Below, piece after piece: positions 11,701 to 23,700 of a stretch of DNA of 64,000 nucleotides. Both the position numbers and the translations under genes were made by a program. The notes under the pieces were generated by a model, which was given only the letters and a program-made list of their open reading frames with translations, was not told where the DNA came from and searched no databases. Origin of the DNA: Limnoperna fortunei (Eukaryota > Mollusca > Bivalvia > Mytilida > Modiolidae); contig OX104112.1 of the NCBI GenBank assembly GCA_944474755.1, positions 186,001-250,000 on the forward strand, given 5' to 3'. Positions within the stretch are counted from its first letter, which is position 1; every line of letters starts with the position of its first letter.

Positions 11701-14700
11701 TGTCAATAATTGGCTATGTTCAGCAATTTTTCAGCTGTTATATTTGGTCCAGTTTTTATTGGGTGAGGAAGCCATAGTACCCAGAAAAAAACCCTGAACT
11801 TCTGTTAGAATACTAGGAATCATTGTCCTTTAAGATTAGAATCGAGCACCCCTTCCTGCAGTGAGACTTGGACCCGAAACCACAGTATTGACAGACCATG
11901 TGATCAATAGTCGACGAAACACCATTAACTACTTGGCTACAGAGGCCCTCTATAAATAAATAAGAACATATTTCTATCTAACAATATATATCCGTCCAAC
12001 CAAGGGCATTAAGTTGTCCGTGTTATACGTAAAAAACTCCCCAAGTCAAGTCATCTAACAATATTGACTGTCTGTATAATTGTAGAGCTACATGTCAAGG
12101 GATGAAGACACAACAAGGATTCCCCACACTGTCAAAGGTAAAATTTTTTCAACAATACATGATTTGATTGAACTGACAAGGAAATGAAATGTTTATTTAT
12201 TTCGATTGATTTATTGGGTTGCACAACAGTTGATAACACCATACAGCTGCTAATTGTTTGAAAATAAAAGGTGATTTGTCAACAATAATGTTATGTAACA
12301 ACATTGCAATGTTACAGTTGAAAAACTAAATCATGGTTCCCTGGAACATTTTCATATGAATGATAAACAGATAAACAACAACATACACAATCTTGCAAAT
12401 CCTAACACATTCAGTTAGAAAATTGCCAAGGTGCAATACACTTTATTAATTGGCTACATGATGCTGCATGCAGCCAATTAAAAGCTATCCACTCCTATAT
12501 GTTCTATGCAATGCCAAGGTTTCCTTATAGTAATGTGATTGGCTGATCAATGTTTAGTTATGACATGAAATATTATATCCCTGGAATTACTTACTAAATA
12601 TATCAGCGTTTTAGTGGAAATCCTGACTTCTGAGGATGAAGTTTAACATTAAACAAACAAGAAATCAGAAATAGATAATCAAAATGATACACTTAAGATT
12701 ATTGTCAAATAGTTCAACAACCTGACCAAGGTAAGTTATATGGAAACCATACAGATGGTGGTGTCACACAACCTGACCAAGGTAAGTTATATGGCAGTAC
12801 CTACAGATGATGGTGTCCCATAACATGACCAAGGTAAGTTATGTGGCAGTACCTACAGATGATGGTGTCCCATAACATGACCAAGGTAAGTTATATGGCA
12901 GTACCTACACATGGTGGTGTCCAACAACCTGTCCAAGGTAAGTCATATGGCAGTACCTACAGATGGTGGTGTCCCACAACTTGACCGAGGTAAGTTATAT
13001 GGCAGTACCTACAGATGATGGTGTCCCATAACATGACCAAGGTAAGTTATGTGGCAGTACCTAACGATGATGGTGTCCCACAACCTGACCAAGGTAAGTT
13101 ATATGACAGTACCTACAGATGGTGGTGTCCCACAACCTGACCAAGGTAAGTTATGTGGCAGTACCTACAGATGATGGTGTCCAACAACTTGACCAAGGTA
13201 AGTTATGTGGCAGTACCTACAGATGATGGTGTCCCACAACCTGACCAAGGTAAGTTATATGACAGTACCTACAGATGGTGGTGTCCCACAACCTGACCAA
13301 GGTAAGTTATGTGGCAGTACCTACAGATGATGGTGTCCAACAACTTGACCAAGGTAAGTTATGTGGCAGTACCTACAGATGATGGTGTCCCACAACCTGA
13401 CCAAGGTAAGTTATGTGGCAGTACCTACAGATGATGGTGTCCCAAAACCTCACCAAGGTAAGTTATATGGCAGTACCTACAGATGATGGTGTCCCAGAAC
13501 TTGACCAAGGTAAGTTATATGGCAGTACATACAGATGGTGGTGTCCCACAACCTGACCAAGGTAAGTTATATGGCAGTACCTACAGATGATGGTGTCCCA
13601 CAACCTGACCAAGGTATGTTATATGGCAGTACATACAGATGGTGGTGTCCCACAACCTGACCAAGGTAAGTTATATGGCAGTACCTACAGATGGTGGTGT
13701 CCCACAACCTGACCAAGGTATGTTATGTGGCAGTACCTACAGATGATGGTGTCCCACAACTTGACCAAGGTAAGTTATGTGGCAGTACCTACAGATGGTG
13801 GTGTCCCATAACCTGACCAAGTTAAGTTATATGGCACTACCTACATATGATGGTGTCCCACAATCTGACCAAGGTAAGTTATATGGCACTACCTACAGAT
13901 GGTGGTGTCCCACAACCTGACCAAGGTAAGTTATATGGCAGTACCTACAGATGGTGGTGTCCCAAAACCTCACCAAGGTAAGTTATATGGCAGTACATAC
14001 AGATGGTGGTGTCCCACAACCTGACCAAGGTAAGTTATTTGGCAGTACCTACAGATGGTGGTGTCCCACAACCTGACCAAGGTAAGTTATATGACAGTAC
14101 CTACAGATGATAGTGTCCCACAACCTGACCAAGGTAAGTTATGTGGCAGTACCTACAGATGGTGGTGTCCCACAACCTGACCAAGGTAAGTTATGTGGCA
14201 GTACCTACAGATGGTGGTGTCCCACAACCTCACCAAGGTACATGTAAGTTATACTGCAGTACCTACAGATGGTGGTGTCCCAAAACCTCACCAAGGTAAG
14301 TTATATGGCAGTACATACAGATGATAGTGTCCCACAACCTGACCAAGGTAAGTTACATGGCAGTACCTACAGATGGTGGTGTCCCACAACCTGACCAAGG
14401 TAAGTTATATGGCAGTACATACAGATGGTGGTGTCCCATAACCTCACCAAGGTAAGTTATATGGCAGTACATACAGATGGTGGTGTCCCACAATCTGACC
14501 AAGGTAAGTTATATGGCACTACCTACAGATGATAGTGTCCCACAACCTGACCAAGGTAAGTTATATGGCAGTACATACAGATGGTGGTGTCCCACAACCT
14601 GACCAAGGTAAGTTATATGGCAGAACCTACAGATGATGGTGTCCCACAACCTGACCAAGGTAAGTTAAATGGCAGAACCTACAGATGGTAGTGTCCCACA

Positions 14701-17700
14701 ACCTCACCAAGGTAAGTTACATGGCAGTACCTACAGATGGTGGTGTCCCACAACCTCACCAAGGTAAGTTATACTGCAGTACATACAGATGGTGGTGTCC
14801 CAAAACCTCAACAAGGTAAGTTATATGGCAGTACATACAGATGGTGGTGTCCCACAGCCTCACCAAGGTAAGTTATAAGGCAGTACCTACAGATGGTGGT
14901 GTCCCACAACCTCACCAAGGTAAGTTATACTGCAGTACATACAGATGGTGGTGTCCCACAACCTGACCAAGGTAAGTTATATGGCAGTAACTACAGATGA
15001 TAGTGTCCCACAACCTGACCAAGGTAAGTTACATGGCAGTACCTACAGATGATAGTGTCCCACAACCTGACCAAGGTAAGTTATGTGGCAGTACCTACAG
15101 ATGGTGGTGTCCCACAACCTCACCAAGGTAAGTTATATAGCAGTACATACAGATGGTGGTGTCCCACAACCTGACCAAGGTAAGTTACATGGCAGTACCT
15201 ACAGATGATAGTGTCCCACAACCTGACCAAGGTAAGTTATATAGCAGTACATACAGATGGTGGTGTCCCACAACCTGACCAAGGTAAGTTACATGGCAGA
15301 ACCTACAGATGGTAGTGTCCCACAACCTCACCAAGGTAAGTTACATGGCAGTACCTACAGATGGTGGTGTCCCACAGCCTCACCAAGGTAAGTTATAAGG
15401 CAGTACCTACAGATGGTGGTGTCCCACAACCTCACCAAGGTAAGTTATACTGCAGTACATACAGATGGTGGTGTCCCACTACCTGACCAAGTTAAGTTAT
15501 ATGGCAGTACCTACAGATGATAGTGTCCCACAACCTGACCAAGGTAAGTTATTTGGCAGTACCTACAGATGGTGGGTGTCCAACAACTTGACCAAGGTAA
15601 GTTACATGGCAGTACCTACAGATGATAGTGTCCCACAACCTGACCAAGGTAAGTTATATAGCAGTACATACAGATGGTGGTGTCCCACAACCTGACCAAG
15701 GTAAGTTACATGGCAGTACCTACAGATGGTGGTGTCCCACAACATGACCAATGTAAGTTATATGGCTCTACCTACAGATGGTGGTATCCCACAGCCTCAC
15801 CAAGGTAAGTTATAAGGCAGTACCTACAGATGGTGGTGTCCCACAACCTCACCAAGGTAAGTTATACTGCAGTACATACAGATGGTGGTGTCCCAAAACC
15901 TCACCAAGGTAAGTTATACTGCAGTACATACAGATGATAGTGTCCCACAACCTGACCAAGGTAAGTTATAGCAGTACATACAGATGGTGATGTCCCACAA
16001 CCTCACCAAGGTAAGTTATGTGGCAGTACCTACAGATGATGGTGTCCTACAACCTTACCAAGGTAAGTTTTATGGCAGTACCTACAGATGATTGTGTCCC
16101 ACAACCTGACCAAGGTAAGTTATGTGGCAGTACCTACAGATGGTGGTGTCCCACAACCTGACCAATGTAAGTTATATGGCAGTGCCTACAGATGGTGGTG
16201 TCCTACAGCCTGACCATGGTAAGTTATATGGCAGTACCTACAGATGGTGGTGTCCCACAGCCTCACCCAGGTAAGTTATATGGTAGTACCTACAGATGGT
16301 GGTGTCCCACAACCTCACCAAGGTAAGTTATACTGCAGTACCTACAGATGGTGGTGTCCCACAACCTGACCAAGGTAAGTTATTTGGCAGTACATACAGA
16401 TGGTGGTGTCCCACAATCTGACCAAGATAAGTTATATGGCAGTACCTACAGATGGTGGTGTCCCACAACCTGACCAAGGTAAGTTATGTGGCAGTACCTA
16501 CAGATGGTGGTGTCCCACAACCTGACCAAGGTAAGTTATGTGGCAGTACCTACAGATGGTGGTGTCCTACAGCCTGACCATGGTAAGTTATTTGGCAGTA
16601 CCTACAGATGGTGGTGTCCCACAATCTGACCAAGGTAAGTTATATGGCAGTACCTACAGATGGTGGTGTCCCACAACCTGACCAAGGTAAGTTATGTGGC
16701 AGTACCTACAGATGGTGGTGTCCTACAACATGACCAATGTAAGTTATATGACAGTACCTACAGTTATGACATGAAATATTATATCCCTGGAATTACTTAC
16801 TAAATATATCAGCGTTTTAGTGGAAATCCTGACTTCTGAGGATGAAGTTTAACATTAAACAAACAAGAAATCAGAAATAGATAATCAAAATGATACACTT
16901 AAGATTATTGTCAAATAGTTCAACAACCTGACCAAGGTAAGTTATATGGAAACCATACAGATGGTGGTGTCACACAACCTGACCAAGGTAAGTTATATGG
17001 CAGTACCTACAGATGATGGTGTCCCATAACATGACCAAGGTAAGTTATGTGGCAGTACCTACAGATGATGGTGTCCCATAACATGACCAAGGTAAGTTAT
17101 ATGGCAGTACCTACACATGGTGGTGTCCAACAACCTGTCCAAGGTAAGTCATATGGCAGTACCTACAGATGGTGGTGTCCCACAACTTGACCGAGGTAAG
17201 TTATATGGCACTACCTACAGATGGTGGTGTCCCACAACCTGACCAAGGTAAGTTATATGGCAGTACCTACAGATGGTGGTGTCCCACAACCTGACCAAGG
17301 TATGTTATGTGGCAGTACCTACAGATGATGGTGTCCCACAACTTGACCAAGGTATGTTATGTGGCAGTACATACAGATGGTGGTGTCCCACAACCTGACC
17401 AAGGTAAGTTATATGGCAGTACCTACAGATGGTGGTGTTCCACAACCTGACCAAGGTATGTTATGTGGCAGTACCTACAGATGATGGTGTCCCACAACTT
17501 GACCAAGGTAAGTTATGTGGCAGTACCTACAGATGGTGGTGTCCCATAACCTGACCAAGTTAAGTTATATGGCACTACCTACATATGATGGTGTCCCACA
17601 ATCTGACCAAGGTAAGTTATATGGCACTACCTACAGATGGTGGTGTCCCACAACCTCACCAAGGTAAGTTATACTGCAGTACCTACAGATGGTGGTGTCC

Positions 17701-20700
17701 CACAACCTGACCAAGGTAAGTTATTTGGCAGTACATACAGATGGTGGTGTCCCACAATCTGACCAAGATAAGTTATATGGCAGTACCTACAGATGGTGGT
17801 GTCCCACAACCTGACCAAGGTAAGTTATGTGGCAGTACCTACAGATGGTGGTGTCCCACAACCTGACCAAGGTAAGTTATGTGGCAGTACCTACAGATGG
17901 TGGTGTCCTACAGCCTGACCATGGTAAGTTATTTGGCAGTACCTACAGATGGTGGTGTCCCACAATCTGACCAAGGTAAGTTATATGGCAGTACCTACAG
18001 ATGGTGGTGTCCCACAACCTGACCAAGGTAAGTTATGTGGCAGTACCTACAGATGGTGGTGTCCTACAACATGACCAATGTAAGTTATATGACAGTACCT
18101 ACAGTTATGACATGAAATATTATATCCCTGGAATTACTTACTAAATATATCAGCGTTTTAGTGGAAATCCTGACTTCTGAGGATGAAGTTTAACATTAAA
18201 CAAACAAGAAATCAGAAATAGATAATCAAAATGATACACTTAAGATTATTGTCAAATAGTTCAACAACCTGACCAAGGTAAGTTATATGGAAACCATACA
18301 GATGGTGGTGTCACACAACCTGACCAAGGTAAGTTATATGGCAGTACCTACAGATGATGGTGTCCCATAACATGACCAAGGTAAGTTATGTGGCAGTACC
18401 TACAGATGATGGTGTCCCATAACATGACCAAGGTAAGTTATATGGCAGTACCTACACATGGTGGTGTCCAACAACCTGTCCAAGGTAAGTCATATGGCAG
18501 TACCTACAGATGGTGGTGTCCCACAACTTGACCGAGGTAAGTTATATGGCACTACCTACAGATGGTGGTGTCCCACAACCTGACCAAGGTAAGTTATATG
18601 GCAGTACCTACAGATGGTGGTGTCCCACAACCTGACCAAGGTATGTTATGTGGCAGTACCTACAGATGATGGTGTCCCACAACTTGACCAAGGTATGTTA
18701 TGTGGCAGTACATACAGATGGTGGTGTCCCACAACCTGACCAAGGTAAGTTATATGGCAGTACCTACAGATGGTGGTGTTCCACAACCTGACCAAGGTAT
18801 GTTATGTGGCAGTACCTACAGATGATGGTGTCCCACAACTTGACCAAGGTAAGTTATGTGGCAGTACCTACAGATGGTGGTGTCCCATAACCTGACCAAG
18901 TTAAGTTATATGGCACTACCTACATATGATGGTGTCCCACAATCTGACCAAGGTAAGTTATATGGCACTACCTACAGATGGTGGTGTCCCACAACCTGAC
19001 CAAGGTAAGTTATATGGCAGTACCTACAGATGGTGGTGTCCCACAACCTGACCAAGGTAAGTTATATGGCAGTACCTACAGATGGTGGTGTCCGACAACC
19101 TGACCAAGGTAAGTTATATGGCAGTACCTACAGATGGTGGTGTCCCACAACCTGACCAAGGTAAGTTATATGGCAGTACCTACAGATGGTGGTGTCCCAC
19201 AACCTGACCAAGGTAAGTTATGCTGCAGTACATACAGATGGTGGTGTCCCAAAACCTCACCAAGGTAAGTTATATGGCAGTACATACAGATGGTGGTGTC
19301 CCACAACCTGACCAAGGTAAGTTATTTGGCAGTACCTACAGATGGTGGTGTCCCACAACCTGACCAAGGTAAGTTATATGACAGTACCTACAGATGATAG
19401 TGTCCCACAACCTGACCAAGGTAAGTTATGTGGCAGTACCTACAACTGGTGGTGTCCCACAACCTGACCAAGGTAAGTTATGTGGCAGTACCTACAGATG
19501 GTGGTGTCCCACAACCTCACCAAGGTACATGTAAGTTATACTGCAGTACCTACAGATGGTGGTGTCCCACAACCTGACCAAGGTAAGTTATATGGCACTA
19601 CCTACAGATGATAGTGTCCCACAACCTGACCAAGGTAAGTTATATGGCAGTACATACAGATGGTGGTGTCCCACAACCTGACCAAGGTAAGTTATATGGC
19701 AGTACCTACAGATGATGGTGTCCCACAACCTGACCAAGGTAAGTTATATGGCAGAACCTACAGATGGTAGTGTCCCACAACCTCACCAAGGTAAGTTACA
19801 TGGCAGTACCTACAGATGGTGGTGTCCCACAGCCTCACCAAGGTAAGTTATAAGGCAGTACCTACAGATGGTGGTGTCCCACAACCTCACCAAGGTAAGT
19901 TATACTGCAGTACATACAGATGGTGGTGTCCCAAAACCTCACCAAGGTAAGTTATATGGCAGTACCTACAGATGATAGTGTCCCACAACCTGACCAAGGT
20001 AAGTTATATAGCAGTACATACAGATGGTGGTGTCCCACAACCTGACCATGGTAAGTTATATGGCAGAACCTACAGATGGTGGTGTCCCACAACCTGTCCA
20101 AGGTAAGTTACATGGCAGTACCTACAGATGGTGGTGTCCCACAACCTGACCGATGTAAGTTATATGGCACTACCTACAGATGGTGGTATCCCACAGCCTC
20201 ACCAAGGTAAGTTATAAGGCAGTACCTACAGATGGTGGTGTCCCAGAACCTCACCAAGGTAAGTTATACTGCAGTACATACAGATGGTGGTGTCCCAAAA
20301 CCTCACCAAGGTAAGTTATACTGCAGTACATACAGATGATAGTGTCCCACAACCTGACCAAGGTAAGTTATATAGCAGTACATACAGATGGTGGTGTCCC
20401 ACAACCTCACCAAGGTAAGTTATGTGGCAGTACCTACAGATGATGGTGTCCTACAACCTTACCAAGGTAAGTTTTATGGCAGTACCTACAGATGATGGTG
20501 TCCCACAACCTGACCAAGGTAAGTTATGTGGCAGTACCTACAGATGGTGGTGTCCCACAACCTGACCAATGTAAGTTATATGGCAGTGCCTACAGATGGT
20601 GGTGTCCTACAGCCTGACCAAGGTAAGTTATATGGCAGTACCTACAGATGGTGGTGTCCCACAGCCTCACCAAGGTAAGTTATATGGTAGTACCTACAGA

Positions 20701-23700
20701 TGGTGGTGTCCCACAACCTCACCAAGGTAAGTTATACTGCAGTACCTACAGATGGTGTCCCAAAACCTCACCAAGGTAAGTTATATGGCAGTACATACAG
20801 ATGGTGGTGTCCCACAATCTGACCAAGGTAAGTTATATGGCAGTACCTACAGATGGTGGTGTCCCACAACCTGACCAAGGTAAGTTATGTGGCAGTACCT
20901 ACAGATGGTGGTGTCCCACAACCTGACCAAGGTAAGTTATGTGGCAGTACCTACAGATGGTGGTGTCCTACAGCCTGACCATGGTAAGTTATTTGGCAGT
21001 ACCTACAGATGGTGGTGTCCCACAATCTGACCAAGGTAAGTTATATGGCAGTACCTACAGATGGTGGTGTCCCACAACCTGACCAAGGTAAGTTATGTGG
21101 CAGTACCTACAGATGGTGGTGTCCTACAACATGACCAATGTAAGTTATATGACAGTACCTACAGATGATAGTGTCCCACAACCTGACCAAGGTAAGTCAT
21201 ATGGCAGTACCTACAGATGGTGGGGGCCTCGGTGGCCAAGTTGTTAAGGTAGTTTGTCTACTATTGATCACGAGGTCTGTCAACACTGAGATTGCGGGTT
21301 CGATTCTCACTGCAGGCAAGATGTACTCGACTCCACTGCCAGTTTTCTGACCGCAGGTCCGGGTTCTCTCCAGTTTCCTCCCCCAATAAATACTGGACGC
21401 CATGATATAGCTGAAAAATGACTGAAAGTGGCGCTAAAACACCATTGAGACAAAAAAAAACCTACATATGGTGGTATCCCACAATCACTAAGGAAATCAT
21501 AATAATATTAAACATGGATGCCAGAGCCTTTAATTGGTTTTGATTGACTAAGCAACTTATGTTAAACCACTTTGCAGATTGATATGAAAAGTTCAGCCAG
21601 TTCATGACTCAAATTGAGTATTTGATGCAAATCCTAAATGGAACATACCATTAAATAGTGCCTTGTGGGAAATATACCCAATCAGCCTATTTCCAGAAGC
21701 TGTCTCCCTTTACCTCACTAGAAGTTGTCTCCCTTTATCTCCCACAAGTTGTCATTTTACTTTGTTTTACTTTGTTTTACTTTGTTTTTACTTCAATTTG
21801 TTGTAACATGCATTTCTCCTAATAAGTTTATGTAAATGTCAGTACATGTCTCTGAACACTGAGGTTGATGGGTCAAGCCTTAGTGCAGGCAATGTAGGGT
21901 TGATGGCATGGATTGCTATTTTTTATGCCCCTGCAACAATAAGTTGGGGGACATATTAAATAATCCTTGTCTGTCTGTGCCTCCATCCCCCATATAAGAT
22001 TTTCGGCTAACTCCTACAGTTTTAGGGATGGAAAATTTATATTTTGCAGAATTTTTGTATACATAATGGCGGTTGGCAGGGCCAAATGATTTTGATTTTT
22101 GTAAAATATTCTTAAAAATACAGATAGTTAAAGTCAGTTTGCAGACCATGTATCTGTGATAGGATTACATGTTTTGTCTCCTTCATTTTTGAAGCTGCAA
22201 TGTTTGTATGGTTGGATGTTTGAACACATAATACAGATATGCAGGAAAGAATATTCTTGAAACTACAGATAGTTGGACAGTTAGTCAGTTTGCAGACCAT
22301 ACTAAGATGACTGATAGGGGTACATGTCTTGTTTACCTATCCTTCATCTTTGTAACTTCAGTGTTTATATTTGGTAGAATATTTGAAGAAATTATGATTA
22401 TGATGGTGGGCAAGGCCAATGATTTTTGATTTTTACTTAATTTTCATAAAATTAGAGATAGTTGTCATATTGCAGGCCAGATAGCTTAGATAAGGGTACA
22501 TGTCTTTTGGGGCCAGATAGCATAGATAAGGGTACATGTCTTTTGGGGCCAGATAGCTTAGATAAGGGGACATGTCTTTTGGGGCCAGATAGCTTAGATA
22601 AGGGGACATGTCTTTTGAGGCCATCTTCTTCATTTTAATAGTATAGTGTATTAATATTTAGGAGGCTGTTTCTACAAACAATAAAAGTGTTCAGGCCAAT
22701 GGATTTTGATTTCCATTCAATTTTCTTACATGTTGCTGGTCAGGCCGGGGCATATATACACCCTACAAAACACTTTGCCCTAACATTTCAACCTTTAATT
22801 CTCAGCTGCTGGTCATACTTGTCATCTAGTTCTGCAGAAAGTCAGGGGATTTCACCAGGTACTTCCTGCCCTATACAAAACTGGATGCCATGATGTAGAT
22901 GACAAATTATGAAAGTGGTGTAAATCCCTATTCAGCTATAAAGTAACATGTGATTAGGACTATTTTAATATATATATATATGTTAGCATTTGGGTATTTA
23001 ATAATGGGAGAAAACATATTTTCTTCTTTCAGATGATGCATTGCCTGGGATAGATGATCCTGTAGAATTTAAATCACTTCTTAAACAAGGGGGTACCTAT
23101 AAGTCATATGGAAATAGAATTTATCTGGCTGGTGCTTGTTCTGTAGGCAAATCTACTTTGGCCAGTCTACTCATAGGGGATGAAATTCCATTGGAGTGGA
23201 AGTCAACTGATGGTTTAAAAATATTTTTTGGTAGAAACGGAATACACTTGGAAGAAAGAAAAATGGTTCCACTAAATAAAGGTCAGTAAAAAAAGAGCAC
23301 ACATGACATTTACTGAACACAACACGCATATGAAATAAACAAAACACATGAAACATGCAGAACACACAAGTACTTAAACATACTTATGAAATGTTCAATT
23401 CAAATTTTATAACTTTACAGCGGTCTATTACCAATACTATCATTTAGTGCCAGAAAAACTTCCACAACAACTGAGGAACTTTCCATATGAATCGATATTC
23501 TTTATAGGCCCTTACCGAAATGACATTGACAGCCATGCATTATCATTGGTGTAAGTGCTGAAAGGCTTCTTGGAAAAGGTGTGTTTTTAGATGTAAAATG
23601 TGTTCAATTCAGCATCAAGTCATCAAATATTGTTCTGTCTAGCTTTTGGCATACAGATGAGATATATCACAATCTAATTAAATTTAAATCGTTCAAAACA

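Noticed and set aside
12720..21223. CRISPR-like array
   Set aside because: Regularly spaced repeats, but there are no unique spacers, the units are contiguous and variable, and the context is an animal intron.
21224..21310. Functional tRNA gene
   Set aside because: Box A and box B are recognisable, but the sequence does not fold into a full cloverleaf by eye and it continues into a SINE body and poly(A) tail with target duplications.
23421..23550. Additional constitutive ROCO exon
   Set aside because: Exon 8 joins exon 9 in frame without it, and including it (130 nt) would bring exon 9 into a frame with an immediate stop.
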